A DNA stretch of 64,000 nucleotides from Leucobacter aridicollis (GCF_024399335.1 NZ_CP075339.1:1736001-1800000), one strand, 5' to 3'. Positions 8,988 through 19,087 are shown, counted from the stretch's first letter. Notes: generated by a model not told the origin, from the letters alone. Numbers and translations are program-made.

Positions 8988-9461
8988 CTACTCCCCCTGC
9001 TCAGCGCGTAGCGCGGCGTTTTGCGCGTCGATCTTCCCGCCGCGCACGATGCAGTAGACCCACAGCGCGGTGAAGATGCCCCCGACGAAGAGTGCAGCCG
9101 GCAGGATCACCGCCGTGGCGAGCATAAGGGCGTGCGTGACCCAGCCCAGACGGATGCCAACCTCTCCGAACCGGATCGTCGCAAGCGAGACGATACACAG
9201 GAGCGCGAGCACGCCCCCGATCACGAGGCCGAGCCACCGAGGATCAGTGATTCCGAGCCCGAAGATCGTCAACCCAATCAGCACAACGATGATGAGCTCG
9301 AACCCGAGCACGATCGAGGCAAGCGCCTTGCGCGTGGACCGTTCGCCGGTTGTTGCGCCGGAGATGCGCATCGCGGAATTATGGGCTGCTGCTTCTGACG
9401 GTGAGAGGACGAGCTCGTCGTCGTCGGATCCAGCGGCGGGTGTGTCGGGCGCGGAAGTCAT
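8988..9461 (-). CDS. DUF4233 domain membrane protein
   Basis: A 157-residue integral membrane protein. After an acidic N-terminal tail of about 45 residues there are roughly four hydrophobic segments (around FELIIVVLIGLTIFGLGI, WLGLVIGGVLALLCIVSL, WVTHALMLATAVILPAALFV and IFTALWVYCIVRG). DUF4233 proteins are found almost always directly after folC in actinobacteria, and their function is unknown. I place the start at ATG 9461, because it overlaps the folC stop in the classic ATGA arrangement with GGGGAA upstream. An ATG at 9473 is also possible. Confidence 0.88.
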   Translation of the reverse strand: MTSAPDTPAAGSDDDELVLSPSEAAAHNSAMRISGATTGERSTRKALASIVLGFELIIVVLIGLTIFGLGITDPRWLGLVIGGVLALLCIVSLATIRFGEVGIRLGWVTHALMLATAVILPAALFVGGIFTALWVYCIVRGGKIDAQNAALRAEQGE

Positions 9462-10801
9462 GCGGTTCCCCATTTTTCTGAGCGTGAGTGGGTGAGAGCC
9501 TCGCCCGCCAGCAGCACGGAGCCGACGACGAGCACAGCGCGGGTGTTGGACTCCCCCGCCCAGCTGCGCGCGCGCTCGAGCGCGAGTGGGAGCGATGCGA
9601 GCTCCTCGACAGGAGTGTCTGGGATCGCCGACTCCGCGATCGAGGCGAGCTCGTCAACGGGGAGAGACCTCGGTGAGTCGACAGCGGTCACAAACACTTG
9701 GCTCGCGATCGGCGCGAGCGTTTGCAGCAGCCCATGCGCGTCCTTCTCCTCAAGCACACCCGTGACGATCGCGAGTTCGTCGAATGAGAATGACTCGGTG
9801 ACGGCGCGTACGAGTGCCTCTGCGCCATGAGGATTGTGGGCTGCGTCGATGTAGACGATCGGATCGGTGCCGATAAGCTGCAGCCTGCCGGGCGATGTGA
9901 GCTGCCCGAAACCCTCGTCGAGGACCTCTTCAGGGATCGGCCGCTCGCCGCCGAAGAACGCCTCCACGGCCGCAATTGCCAGTGTGGCGTTCTCGGCTTG
10001 GTGCTGACCGTAGAGTGGGACGAATGCTGGGTCGTAGGCATGCCCAGAGATCCCGACGACGTCGACCTGACGACCGCCGACTGCAAGGCGATCCTCGACG
10101 AGCCTGAAATCCCGGCCCTGCGCATAGAGCCGAATGCCGAGGTTCGCTGCTGTGTCGGCGAGCTCGCCGAGCGCGTCGATGTCCTGCTCGGCAGACACCG
10201 CGGTGCTGCCCGGCTTCATGATGAGCGACTTTGTGTGCGCAATCGCCTGCGTGTCCGGCCCGAGGTGCTCGGTGTGGTCGAGACCGATCGGAGTGAAAAC
10301 AGCGACCTGCGCGTCGGCGATGTTCGTCGCATCCCACTCGCCACCCATGCCGACCTCGATCACGGCAACTTCGACAGGCGCGTCTGCAAACGCGACGAAT
10401 GCGAGCACCGCAAGTGCCTCGAAGAACGTAATACGCCCATGGCCCGCTTCGGCGAGCTCCGCATCGACGAGTTCGAGCGGCAGTCGAAGCTCGTCCCAGG
10501 CATCGGCGAGCGCAGCCTCGGCAATCGGCTGGCCATCGACCTGGAAACGCTCACTGAAGTCGACTAGGTGGGGGCTTGTGAATAGCCCGGTCCGGAGCCC
10601 GTGAGCTCGCAGCAGTGACTCGATCGCTCGGCTCGTTGACGTCTTGCCGTTCGTACCGGCGATCTGAATCACCGGATAGGAGAGCTGTGGCGAGCCAGCG
10701 AGCTCTGCGAGCCTGCGCACGGGCTCAATGCGTGGGCGGGGGTTCGCTTCGCCCACGCGCGTGAGTAGCTCTTCGTATACCCGAGCTGAAGTGCCGCTCA
10801 T
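9458..10801 (-). CDS. folC: Bifunctional folylpolyglutamate synthase/dihydrofolate synthase
   Basis: FolC adds glutamate to dihydropteroate and then extends the gamma-glutamyl tail of folates. The 447-residue protein has the Mur-ligase-type P-loop GTNGKTS at residues 49-55, the omega-loop region [12 protein letters not shown], and a C-terminal glutamate ligase domain with [10 protein letters not shown]. Its start overlaps the ileS stop as ATGA and its stop overlaps the DUF4233 start the same way, so the three genes are translationally coupled. Confidence 0.96.
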   Translation of the reverse strand: MSGTSARVYEELLTRVGEANPRPRIEPVRRLAELAGSPQLSYPVIQIAGTNGKTSTSRAIESLLRAHGLRTGLFTSPHLVDFSERFQVDGQPIAEAALADAWDELRLPLELVDAELAEAGHGRITFFEALAVLAFVAFADAPVEVAVIEVGMGGEWDATNIADAQVAVFTPIGLDHTEHLGPDTQAIAHTKSLIMKPGSTAVSAEQDIDALGELADTAANLGIRLYAQGRDFRLVEDRLAVGGRQVDVVGISGHAYDPAFVPLYGQHQAENATLAIAAVEAFFGGERPIPEEVLDEGFGQLTSPGRLQLIGTDPIVYIDAAHNPHGAEALVRAVTESFSFDELAIVTGVLEEKDAHGLLQTLAPIASQVFVTAVDSPRSLPVDELASIAESAIPDTPVEELASLPLALERARSWAGESNTRAVLVVGSVLLAGEALTHSRSEKWGTA

Positions 10802-13800
10802 CGTGCGTTCTCCTCCCCTGGTGCGTCGAGCCCGGTGACGTCAATCGTGATTATGACCGGGGCTTTCTCGACGCCAAGTGCCTTCGCGCCCGTGACGAAC
10901 ACGCCACCGCCGGGAGACTGGATGTCGTCGACGATCGCGTCGATCCCGATCGCTTCCTGCACCGCGATGCCCTCGGCGAGCGTTTCCGCCGCGATGAGCG
11001 CCGCATGCGTCTGCAGCGCGGCCGCATGCGCGGGTTCGGCGTTCAGCGCAAGCACGATGCGGTCGCTCACGTCGAGCCCAGCGGCCTTGCGCGCCTCCTG
11101 GATCGCTCGGATCGCGTCGCGCGCGATGCCCTCGGCCTCGAGCTCCGGCGTGGTCGTCGTCTCGAGGATCGCGAACCCGCCGCCCTGAATGAGCGTGATG
11201 GCCGGGCCGCCGTCATCGGCGCCCGAGCCCGCCTGCAGCGTGAGCTCGTACTCGTGCGGTTCGAGGGCGATGCCGCCGGCGACGACGACGCCGTTCTCCT
11301 CGCTCCAGTCACCCGCCTTCGCGCCCTTGATCGCGACCTGTACCTGCTTGCCGAGGCGGGGGCCCGCGGCGCGCGCGTTGACGGCAAGGGTCTGCACGAT
11401 GCCGTTCTCGGCCGCGCTCGACTCGGTCTCTTGCACAAGCCGCACCTGCTTGACGTTGAGCTCATCGCGAAGGATGTCGGCGAAGGGCTCGAGCGCGGCC
11501 GGTCGCGAGGTCACGACGGTGAGCTCTGCGAGCGGCAGACGGACGCGGAGCTTGTGCGCCTTGCGGAGGGCGAGTGCCTGCGACGTGATCTGGCGAACCT
11601 CGTCCATCGCCGCGACGAGCTCGTCGTCGACCGGGAACTCGGAGGCGTCGGGCCAGTCGGTGAGGTGCACCGAGCGCCCGCCGGTGAGGCCGCGCCACAC
11701 CTCTTCGGTGACGAGGGGGGCCATCGGCGCGGAGACGCGCGCGAGCGTCTCGAGCACGGTGAAGAGCGTGTCGAACGCCTGCTTGTTTGCGGGCTTGCCG
11801 TTCGCGCCGGTAGTGCCCTCCCAGAACCTGTCGCGCGAGCGGCGCACGTACCAGTTGGTCAAGACCTCTGCGAACGCGCGCAGTGTCTCTGCCGCGGAGG
11901 TCGTGTCGAGCCCATCAAGATGCGCCTGAACCTCGCGGATGAGCGTGCCAGTCTTCGCGAGGATGTACCGGTCAAGCGGGTCGGTCGAGTCGACGCGGCG
12001 CTCTGCCTCGACGCCATCGGCGTTAGCGTACAGGCTGAAGAAGTACCAGCTGTTCCACAGCGGCAGGATAAACTGGCGCACGCCCTCGCGGATGCCCTCC
12101 TCAGTCACGATGAGGTTGCCGCCGCGCACGACCGGCGAGGCCATGAGGAACCAGCGCATCGCGTCGGAGCCGTCGCGGTCGAAGACCTCGTTCACGTCTG
12201 GGTAGTTCTGCAGGCTCTTCGACATCTTGTTGCCGTCAGAGCCGAGCACGATGCCGTGGCTGATGACGCTCTTGAACGCCGGGCGGTCGAAGAGGGCCGT
12301 CGCGAGCACGTGCTGGACGTAGAACCAGCCGCGGGTCTGACCGATGTACTCGACGATGAAGTCGGCGGGCTGGCTCTTCTCGAACCACTCAACGTTCTCG
12401 AACGGGTAGTGCGCCTGGGCGAACGGCATCGAGCCCGAATCGAACCAGACGTCGAGCACGTCCTCGATGCGGCGCATCGTCGACTTGCCGCTCGGATCGT
12501 CCGGGTTCGGCCGGGTGAGCGAATCGATGTACGGGCGGTGCAGGTCGATCTCACCTGCCTCGTTGCGCGGGAGCTCGCCGAAGTCGGCCTCGAGCTCTGC
12601 CACGGACCCGTAGACGTCTTCGCGCGGGAACTCCGGGTTGTCGCTCTTCCACACCGGGATCGGGCTGCCCCAGTACCGGTTGCGGCTGATCGACCAGTCG
12701 CGCGCGCCCTCAAGCCACTTGCCGAACTGGCCGTGCTTGACGTTCGCGGGGACCCACTCGATCTCCTCGTTCACCTCGAGCATGCGGTCCTTGATGTCCG
12801 TGACGCGCACGAACCAGCTCGAGACCGCGCGGTAGATCAGCGGGTTGCGGCAGCGCCAGCAGTGCGGGTACGAGTGCAGGTAGCTCTGCTCGCGCAGCAG
12901 GCGGCCCGAGGCCTTCAGCATGCGGATAAGCGGGCGGTTCGCGTCCATCCAGAGCTCGCCGGCAACGTCGGTGACAGCGCCAATGAATCGGCCGCCCTCG
13001 TCAAGGCTCACGATTGTCGGCATGCCCGCGGCGGTAGTGAGGCGGTGGTCATCCTCGCCGTACGCTGGCGACTGGTGGACGATACCGGTACCGTCAGTGA
13101 CGGTGACGTAGCCGTCAACGAGCACCCGCCAGTACTTTTCGGTGCCCCAGATCTCGGTGTCGGCGAAGTAGTCGAAGAGCGGTGCATACTCCACGTTGAG
13201 CAGATCGACACCCTGCAGCGTGCGCGTGACGGCGTCGCGAACCTCGTCGGCCGACTCGTAGCCGAGGTCCGATGCGTAGTTGCCCGCCAGATCCTGCGCG
13301 ACGAGGTAGTTCGCCTCCCCCGCAGCGGCGCCATCCGAGCCACCGGCGGGACCGGCGGGCACGACGACGTAGGCGATGTCGGGGCCGACAGCGAGCGCGG
13401 CGTTCGTCGGCAGCGTCCACGGCGTCGTCGTCCAGGCGAGGGCACGCACTCCCGTGAGGCCGAGCTCGGCAGCGCGGTCGCCACGGAACGGGAAGGTGAC
13501 AGTCACCGAGGGATCCTGACGCTCCTGGTACACGTCGTCGTCCATCCGCAGCTCATGGTTCGAGAGCGGCGTCTCGTCGCGCCAGCAGTACGGCAGAATG
13601 CGCTGGCCTTCGTAGGCGAGGCCCTTGTCGTACAGCTGCTTGAACGCCCAGATGACGCTCTCCATGAAAGAGACGTTCAGCGTCTTGTAGTCGTTTTCGA
13701 AGTCGACCCAGCGCGCCTGGCGGGTGACGTACTCCTCCCACTCCTTGGTGTACTGGAGGACGGACTCGCGGGCCTTCGCGTTGAAGGCGGCGACGCCCAT

Positions 13801-14175
13801 CTCCTCGATCTCGCTCTTCTCGGTGATGCCGAGCTGCTTCATCGCCTCGAGCTCGGCGGGGAGTCCGTGAGTGTCCCAGCCGAAGCGTCGCTCAACCTTC
13901 TTGCCGCGCATGGTCTGGAAGCGAGGGAACACGTCTTTCGCGTAGCCCGTGAGTAGGTGGCCGTAGTGAGGCAGGCCGTTGGCGAACGGCGGGCCGTCGT
14001 TGAAGACCCATTCGTCGCAGCCTTCGCGCTGGGCAATAGAGGCGCGGAACGTGTCGTCCGCGTCCCAGTAGGAGAGCACTCGCTGCTCGACCTCGGGAAG
14101 TCGCGGAGATGGATTCACGCCGAACGAGGCGCCTGTGGCTACAGTCTCGCCTGTCGTTTGCTTGGGATAGCTCAT
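10798..14175 (-). CDS. ileS: Isoleucyl-tRNA synthetase
   Basis: IleS charges tRNA-Ile. From the ATG at 14175, preceded by AGAAGG, the protein has 1,125 residues beginning [11 protein letters not shown] longer in-frame ORF reaches 14490 but that stretch is the T-box leader. The class I signature appears as PHYGH at residues 69-73 and the second as [11 protein letters not shown]; an editing domain lies between them and the anticodon-binding domain follows. The length and PHYGH form resemble the eukaryote-like IleRS type found in many actinobacteria, a clade often less sensitive to mupirocin; that property is inferred, not shown. It is first in an operon with folC, and translation is controlled by the T-box leader. 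Confidence 0.97.
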   Translation of the reverse strand: MSYPKQTTGETVATGASFGVNPSPRLPEVEQRVLSYWDADDTFRASIAQREGCDEWVFNDGPPFANGLPHYGHLLTGYAKDVFPRFQTMRGKKVERRFGWDTHGLPAELEAMKQLGITEKSEIEEMGVAAFNAKARESVLQYTKEWEEYVTRQARWVDFENDYKTLNVSFMESVIWAFKQLYDKGLAYEGQRILPYCWRDETPLSNHELRMDDDVYQERQDPSVTVTFPFRGDRAAELGLTGVRALAWTTTPWTLPTNAALAVGPDIAYVVVPAGPAGGSDGAAAGEANYLVAQDLAGNYASDLGYESADEVRDAVTRTLQGVDLLNVEYAPLFDYFADTEIWGTEKYWRVLVDGYVTVTDGTGIVHQSPAYGEDDHRLTTAAGMPTIVSLDEGGRFIGAVTDVAGELWMDANRPLIRMLKASGRLLREQSYLHSYPHCWRCRNPLIYRAVSSWFVRVTDIKDRMLEVNEEIEWVPANVKHGQFGKWLEGARDWSISRNRYWGSPIPVWKSDNPEFPREDVYGSVAELEADFGELPRNEAGEIDLHRPYIDSLTRPNPDDPSGKSTMRRIEDVLDVWFDSGSMPFAQAHYPFENVEWFEKSQPADFIVEYIGQTRGWFYVQHVLATALFDRPAFKSVISHGIVLGSDGNKMSKSLQNYPDVNEVFDRDGSDAMRWFLMASPVVRGGNLIVTEEGIREGVRQFILPLWNSWYFFSLYANADGVEAERRVDSTDPLDRYILAKTGTLIREVQAHLDGLDTTSAAETLRAFAEVLTNWYVRRSRDRFWEGTTGANGKPANKQAFDTLFTVLETLARVSAPMAPLVTEEVWRGLTGGRSVHLTDWPDASEFPVDDELVAAMDEVRQITSQALALRKAHKLRVRLPLAELTVVTSRPAALEPFADILRDELNVKQVRLVQETESSAAENGIVQTLAVNARAAGPRLGKQVQVAIKGAKAGDWSEENGVVVAGGIALEPHEYELTLQAGSGADDGGPAITLIQGGGFAILETTTTPELEAEGIARDAIRAIQEARKAAGLDVSDRIVLALNAEPAHAAALQTHAALIAAETLAEGIAVQEAIGIDAIVDDIQSPGGGVFVTGAKALGVEKAPVIITIDVTGLDAPGEENAR

Positions 14176-14400
14176 GGGTGGGTACCTTCTCGTCACGCGA
14201 TTCTCACGCTGGGGCGAGTGTACGAATCGATTCGTATCCCGCGGTACCACCCGGCTTGCGCTCGTGGAGCGCCACTTCATTGAGCTGTAACGGGCCACCC
14301 GTCTGGTTCTACTGGGCCGCCCGTGGGTGGCTGTTCTTCCAGAGACTCCCCGGTGATTGCCGGTTCGCAGTCGATGCCTCCACTCTACCCGAGAATCCCC
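14176..14400 (-). promoter_or_regulatory. Isoleucine T-box riboswitch, translational type
   Basis: The leader of ileS contains the T-box core TGGTACCGCGG at 14249-14239. Upstream, a short stem I (GACT at 14372-14369 with AGTC at 14347-14344) presents the specifier ATC at 14357-14355, an isoleucine codon, in an ultrashort stem typical of actinobacterial ileS T-boxes. The T-box U in UGGU fits an A discriminator. The segment GGGTGGTACC (14252-14243) can pair with GGTACCCACCC (14186-14176), which covers the end of the AGAAGG ribosome site and the bases up to the ATG. So uncharged tRNA-Ile binding would free the ribosome site. A perfect 16-base palindrome at 14221-14236 lies between the two. No T-run terminator is present. 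Confidence 0.9.
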
Positions 14401-14470
14401 GCCTCTCGCGGCCTGGATATTGCCATGTGCGCGGACAGCGGAACAGTATGAACCTGATTTCCCCGCCTTT

Positions 14471-14488
14471 GGGTAACGAATGGGTAAC
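14471..14488. promoter_or_regulatory. GGGTAAC direct repeat upstream of ileS leader and proVWX
   Basis: The heptamer GGGTAAC occurs at 14471-14477 and again at 14482-14488, 11 bases apart, so both copies face the same side of the helix. It lies in the divergent region 14401-14669 and may bind a regulator of either unit. No protein can be named. The rest of that stretch holds an imperfect hairpin near 14610 (CCGCTTC-ACC-GAAGCGG) and the proV ribosome site, but no gene. Confidence 0.3.
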
Positions 14489-14669
14489 AACCGTAAATTG
14501 AAGTTATGCCTGATCCCAGCAGTATTCGAGGAGTTATCTGTGAATCAGGTGTTAACGCTCGATGGTCGAACCGGGATAGCGTCGAAGGAGGGTTCTCGGT
14601 TCAACCGCCGCTTCACCGAAGCGGCATTTGGAGCGCCGAAAATCCGCGGAATCACCGCACAGGAGGAAA

Positions 14670-16025
14670 ATGTCTCACCAAAATGTCGACGCGAAAGTCA
14701 ACTCGGAGGTCGACGAAATCGCCATTTCGGTTGACCACGCATACAAAGTCTTTGGCCGGCGAGCAAAGGAGGCCGCAAAGCGGCTCCGTGCCGGCGCGAG
14801 CCGCGAGGACGTGAAGCCGTTTGGCACCGCGGCAGTAATTGACGCAAGCTTTGACGTTCGCGTCGGCGAGATCTTCGTCGTTATGGGGCTCTCGGGCTCC
14901 GGGAAATCGACACTCATTCGCCTGCTTAATGGGCTTGGCGACACAACAGACGGCTCGATCAGCGTTTTCGGTAGCGAGATCGTTGGCATGGGGGCCGCAG
15001 ACCTGCGCAAGGTGCGGCGCGAGCAGATGTCGATGGTGTTCCAACACTTCGCGCTTTTCCCACACCGCACGGTGCTTGAGAACGCCGCCTACGGCCTCGA
15101 GATTCAGGGAGTGCCGGTTGATGAGCGCAGCGAGCGAGCGCGCGAGTGGCTCAGCCGCGTCGGACTTGACGGCTGGGCTGACGCGCTGCCGTCCGAGCTC
15201 TCAGGTGGCATGCAGCAGCGCGTCGGGCTCGCCCGCGCGTTCGCTGCTGGCACCCGGATCCTGCTCATGGACGAGGCGTTCTCTGCGCTGGACCCGCTCA
15301 TTCGGCGGGAGATGCAGGAACTGCTCGTCGAGCTTCAGCAGGAACTTGGCATGACGATCGTGTTCATCACCCACGACCTCAATGAGGCGATGTTCCTTGG
15401 CGACAGGATCGCGGTGATGCGCGACGGGCGCATCGTGCAGCTTGGCACGCCCAACGACATCCTGACCGACCCCGCAAACGACTACGTGGCCCAGTTCGTC
15501 CAGGACGTCGACCGCGCGCGGGTTCTGACGGCCGGCGACGTCATGGAGCCGCCGCGCGCGGTGGTCCCGGCGTCGGCCGGGCCGCGCGCGGCCCTGAAGG
15601 CCATGCGCGACCTGCAGACGTCTGCTTGCTTCGTGACGTCCGCGGGCCGCAAACTCATCGGCGTTGTCCGCGACAAAGACATGCTCCGCCTCGTCCGAGA
15701 CGGCGGCACCAACATCGGCGACGCGCTGAAGCCGACGCCGTCGATCGTCTCCCCCGACCAGCTGATCGCCGAGCTCTTCGAGCTTGCAGTGGAGAGCCCG
15801 CTGCCAGTGGCTGTCGTCGACGATCAGGATCGCCTCATCGGCGTCGTCCCGCGTGTGACACTGCTCGCGTCACTCACGAGCCTGCCGACGATGACGACTG
15901 AGATTCCAGTCATCGAGCCCACCCCGGACGTGCCGCGGGCGATCATCACAGCGACACTCGAGGCGACTGACGAAGGTACGACAGCGCCCGAAGAGCTCGC
16001 CTCTGCCGAAGGGAGCGCACTGTGA
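14670..16025 (+). CDS. proV: Glycine betaine/proline ABC transporter ATPase with CBS pair
   Basis: ProV is the ATPase of a type I quaternary-amine importer used in osmoprotection. From ATG 14670, behind a strong AGGAGG, it has 451 residues. Seen are the Walker A GLSGSGKS at residues 73-80, the Q-loop in MVFQHFALFPHRTVL, signature LSGGMQQRVGLAR, Walker B ILLMDEAFSALD and the H-loop ITHDLNEAMF. A C-terminal tandem CBS module (roughly residues 280-400) probably senses ionic strength or nucleotides, as in OpuA. A charged tail of about 40 residues follows. Its stop overlaps the proW start. Confidence 0.95.
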   Translation: MSHQNVDAKVNSEVDEIAISVDHAYKVFGRRAKEAAKRLRAGASREDVKPFGTAAVIDASFDVRVGEIFVVMGLSGSGKSTLIRLLNGLGDTTDGSISVFGSEIVGMGAADLRKVRREQMSMVFQHFALFPHRTVLENAAYGLEIQGVPVDERSERAREWLSRVGLDGWADALPSELSGGMQQRVGLARAFAAGTRILLMDEAFSALDPLIRREMQELLVELQQELGMTIVFITHDLNEAMFLGDRIAVMRDGRIVQLGTPNDILTDPANDYVAQFVQDVDRARVLTAGDVMEPPRAVVPASAGPRAALKAMRDLQTSACFVTSAGRKLIGVVRDKDMLRLVRDGGTNIGDALKPTPSIVSPDQLIAELFELAVESPLPVAVVDDQDRLIGVVPRVTLLASLTSLPTMTTEIPVIEPTPDVPRAIITATLEATDEGTTAPEELASAEGSAL

Positions 16026-16966
16026 ACGACTTCTTCCGTATTCCGATCGGTAGTTGGGTCGCGGCCGCGTTTGACTGGATCAAGTCGAGCTTTGATGGCG
16101 CTCTCGACCTCATCTCCCTCGTGGTGAAGACGCTCGTGCAGGGCGTCGCAGACGGACTTCTCGCTGTCCCCGCCCCCGCGCTCATCATCCTGCTCGCGCT
16201 GCTGGGATGGATCATCCGCTCCTGGCAGTTCGGAGCCGGAACGCTCGTCACGCTCACACTGATCATCGGAATGTCGCAGTGGGAGAACGCGATGTTCACG
16301 CTCGCCCTGGTGGTGATCGCGACGCTCATTGCAGTGATCATCGGCGTGCCACTCGGTATCCTCGCCGCGAAATCCGACGGCTTTAGCGCGGTCATCCGGC
16401 CGATTCTCGACTTCATGCAGACCATGCCGTCGCTTGTATACCTCATCCCAGCCGTGACGTTCTTCGCGGTCGGGTTCGTCCCCGGTGTATTCGCGACCGT
16501 GCTGTTCGCGCTTCCGCCCGGGGTGAGATTCACCGAGCTTGGCATTCGTGGCGTCGACGCTGAGACAGTCGAAGCCGGCCATGCGTTCGGCTCAACGCCA
16601 GGCAAAATTCTGCGCGGTATTCAGCTGCCGCTCGCAATGCCGACGATCCTCGCCGGTATCAACCAGGTGATTATGCTTGCGCTCTCGATGGCCGTAATCG
16701 CCGGCATGGCAGGTGCGAATGGGCTTGGCAAGGAGGTCGTCTCGGCGCTCGCAACCCTGAACATCGCGAAGGGAGTCGAGGCGGGACTCGCTGTCGTGAT
16801 CCTCGCCGTCTTCCTCGACAGGCTCACGGCTGCCCTCGGGACCCCGGGCGAGTACACCCGGTCCCTCCGCAGCTCCCTCACTCGCAGACGAAGCCTCAAG
16901 CACAGTGCGACGCGCGCGGCGCAACGTGAGGCGGCTCCAGCCAACGCACGAGTCGCCGCTCACTAA
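16022..16966 (+). CDS. proW: Glycine betaine/proline ABC transporter permease
   Basis: The 314-residue permease starts with GTG at 16022, overlapping the proV stop (GTGA). It has about six to seven membrane segments and the cytoplasmic coupling loop VEAGHAFGSTPGKILRGIQL that contacts the ATPase, matching the OpuAB/ProW family. The N-terminus (DFFRIPIGSWVAAAFDWIK) is the amphipathic lead-in found in these permeases. The basic C-terminal tail is rich in Arg and Ala. Confidence 0.95.
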   Translation: MNDFFRIPIGSWVAAAFDWIKSSFDGALDLISLVVKTLVQGVADGLLAVPAPALIILLALLGWIIRSWQFGAGTLVTLTLIIGMSQWENAMFTLALVVIATLIAVIIGVPLGILAAKSDGFSAVIRPILDFMQTMPSLVYLIPAVTFFAVGFVPGVFATVLFALPPGVRFTELGIRGVDAETVEAGHAFGSTPGKILRGIQLPLAMPTILAGINQVIMLALSMAVIAGMAGANGLGKEVVSALATLNIAKGVEAGLAVVILAVFLDRLTAALGTPGEYTRSLRSSLTRRRSLKHSATRAAQREAAPANARVAAH

Positions 16967-17020
16967 GACCTCACTGACCCACACCCCAACCCCGCACGTG
17001 TGTGCGGACGAAAGGAAACT

Positions 17021-17932
17021 ATGAAGAAGCGTCACCTACTGACAACCATTGCACTCGCTGCAGCAGGGAGCATCGCGCTCGCCGGCTGCTCGAACGGCGC
17101 GGGAGATACCGAAGGTGGCACGGGGGATGGTGGCTCGAAGGGCACGATCACCCTGAGCTTCATGCCGGGTTGGACTGACGGCATGAGCACTGCTTACCTT
17201 CTTGAGGACCAGCTTGGCAAGCTCGGCTACACCGTGGAGATGGAAGAGCTCACCGACGCCGCGGTCATCTACGCAGGGCTTGCGAACGGCGACTTCGACA
17301 TGTACCCGTCCGCTTGGTCGGAAGCGACCCACTCGCAGTACATGGATACCTACGGCGACAAGATTGAGGATCTCGGCTCCTACTACGAGGGAGCCTCTCT
17401 CACGATCGCCGTTCCTGAGTACATGGACGACATCAACTCGATCGAAGATCTCAAGGGCAAGGCCGACAGGTTCGGCGGTGAGATTATTGGCATCGAGCCG
17501 GGCGCCGGCCTCACCGCGCAGACACAGGACGTCATGATGCCCGAGTATGGGCTCGACAGCGAGTTCGAACTTGTCACGTCCTCGACGGGCGCGATGCTTG
17601 CGACGCTCCAGTCAAAGATCGACGCCGAGGAAGATGTTGTCGTGACCCTCTGGCGCCCATTCTGGGCGAATGCGGCGTTCCCCGTAAAGGATCTCGCCGA
17701 CCCTAAGGGCGCGATGGGTGGTACCGAGGGACTGCACTTCCTCGGCAAGCTCGGCTTTGCCGAGGAGTTCCCGGAAGCGGCCGACTACATCGAAGGCATC
17801 AAGCTCGACGACGACGCGTACGGCGCGCTCGAGAGTCTGATCACCGGTGACGAGTTCAAGGGTGACCCCGAGGGCGCCGTCCAGGAGTGGCTGAAGGACA
17901 ACGCTGACGCCTACCCAGGCATCATCGCTTAG
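17021..17932 (+). CDS. proX: Glycine betaine-binding lipoprotein of the ProVWX/OpuA system
   Basis: The substrate-binding protein of the importer, 303 residues from ATG 17021 (GAAAGGAAACT upstream). The signal peptide ends in a lipobox LAGC with Cys23 as the lipidated residue, so the protein is anchored outside the membrane. The OpuAC fold is indicated by FMPGWTDGMSTAYLLEDQL and by WRPFWANAAFPVKDL. The tryptophans of such segments form the aromatic cage for quaternary ammonium groups. It ends just before a very strong hairpin terminator. Confidence 0.94.
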   Translation: MKKRHLLTTIALAAAGSIALAGCSNGAGDTEGGTGDGGSKGTITLSFMPGWTDGMSTAYLLEDQLGKLGYTVEMEELTDAAVIYAGLANGDFDMYPSAWSEATHSQYMDTYGDKIEDLGSYYEGASLTIAVPEYMDDINSIEDLKGKADRFGGEIIGIEPGAGLTAQTQDVMMPEYGLDSEFELVTSSTGAMLATLQSKIDAEEDVVVTLWRPFWANAAFPVKDLADPKGAMGGTEGLHFLGKLGFAEEFPEAADYIEGIKLDDDAYGALESLITGDEFKGDPEGAVQEWLKDNADAYPGIIA

Positions 17933-17944
17933 CGCCAGGCGTCG

Positions 17945-17996
17945 CATGACGGCGGGCTGCGTCAAACCGAAAGGTTCGACGCAGCCCGCCGTCATG
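17945..17996. terminator. Bidirectional terminator between proX and ddh
   Basis: Perfect 19-bp arms (17945-17963 and 17978-17996) enclose one mismatch and an inner stem AACC/GGTT capped by a GAAA tetraloop (17969-17972), followed by TTTATT. The genes on either side converge, so it likely serves both. Confidence 0.85.
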
Positions 17997-18006
17997 TTTA
18001 TTCGAG

Positions 18007-18993
18007 CTACAGCAGCTCGGCGCGGAGCTGCGCAGGCGACTTCGGTGAGAGGAGGCCAGGCGCGATATCAAATGGTGTGAACGCGCCGGTCGCCCCGGTC
18101 GCGGCGAGTCGAGCGGCCGCACGGGCATATGCAACGAGCACGCTCGACGTGAACTCGGGGTTTGAGTCGAGCGCGAGGCGGTACTCGACCGTCTGGTTGA
18201 CGCCCTGCGACGTCTCCCCAGAGCGGATCACGAATCCGCCGTGAGGCATGCCGGCGTGGTCGCGGGCGAGCTCATCGGCGGTGATGAAGTGCACCGTCGT
18301 ATCGTAGGGCTCAAAGTAGTCGGGCATCGTGACGATCGTCTCTCGGATCGACTCTGCGTCTGCGCCGTCCTCCAGCACAACGAAGCACTCGCGGTCGTGC
18401 TGCTCGCGCGTTGTCAGCTCGGGGTTCTCCCCCGCCCTCACCCGCTCGATCGCGCTCTCAGATGGCAGCGTGTACTGCACGGCTCCCGCAACACCTGGAA
18501 TGCGGCGGAGCGCATCAGAGTGCCCCTGGCTGAGGCCGCGGCCCCAGAACGTGTACGTCTTGCCCTGGGGCAGGACCGCCTCTCCGAACAGGCGGTTGAG
18601 CGAGAACAAGCCCGGATCCCAGCCCGTGGAGATCACCGCGACTGTGCCGGCGTTCGAAGCTGCGGCATCCACTGCCGCGAAGTGCTCGGGCACCTTCGCG
18701 TGCGTGTCGAAGCTGTCGACGACGGTGAACGACGAAGCGAGCTCAGGGGTCTGCTCAGGGAGATCGCTCTTTGAACCACCGCAGAGGATGAGCACGTCGA
18801 TCTTGTCTGCGAAGTCCGCGAGTGAATCGATCGCGAACACCTGGGTGCTTGCGCCAACTGTTTTCACTGTGACGGGATCGCGACGGCTGAAGACTCCGAC
18901 AAGATCAAGGTCGGGGTTCAGGCCGATTGAGGTCTCTACGCCGCGGCCAAGGTTGCCGTAGCCAACAATGCCGACGCGAATGCGTTCTGTCAT
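18007..18993 (-). CDS. ddh: meso-Diaminopimelate D-dehydrogenase
   Basis: Ddh makes meso-diaminopimelate from tetrahydrodipicolinate, ammonia and NADPH in one step, a shortcut of lysine and cell-wall synthesis. The 328-residue protein shows the N-terminal Rossmann motif VGIVGYGNLGRGVE (residues 8-21), the FSRRDP segment that follows the NADPH-binding strand, and the family blocks STGWDPGLFSLNR and WGRGLSQGHSDALRRI. The enzyme has a patchy distribution in bacteria. No other lysine gene is adjacent, and the terminator at 17945-17996 closes its transcript. Confidence 0.93.
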   Translation of the reverse strand: MTERIRVGIVGYGNLGRGVETSIGLNPDLDLVGVFSRRDPVTVKTVGASTQVFAIDSLADFADKIDVLILCGGSKSDLPEQTPELASSFTVVDSFDTHAKVPEHFAAVDAAASNAGTVAVISTGWDPGLFSLNRLFGEAVLPQGKTYTFWGRGLSQGHSDALRRIPGVAGAVQYTLPSESAIERVRAGENPELTTREQHDRECFVVLEDGADAESIRETIVTMPDYFEPYDTTVHFITADELARDHAGMPHGGFVIRSGETSQGVNQTVEYRLALDSNPEFTSSVLVAYARAAARLAATGATGAFTPFDIAPGLLSPKSPAQLRAELL

Positions 18994-19087
18994 AGTCTCT
19001 TCCTCCTGCCGCGGGAGATGGATACCGCGACCTCATTATCGTAGAGGGCTGCAGCCGCTCTCTGGAGCAGTGTTACAACGATGACGA

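Noticed and set aside
11005..13956. A 983-codon rightward open frame inside ileS
   Set aside because: It is exactly antisense to the conserved synthetase gene and its translation is Arg/Val/Glu-rich without any family motif. Long antisense frames are expected in GC-rich DNA.
14176..14490. N-terminal extension of IleS
   Set aside because: The frame is open, but this stretch forms the T-box leader, and the ATG at 14175 has a good ribosome site and a family-like start.
14500..14669. Riboswitch for the proVWX importer (c-di-AMP type)
   Set aside because: I could not find the conserved core elements; only one imperfect hairpin and the ribosome site are present.
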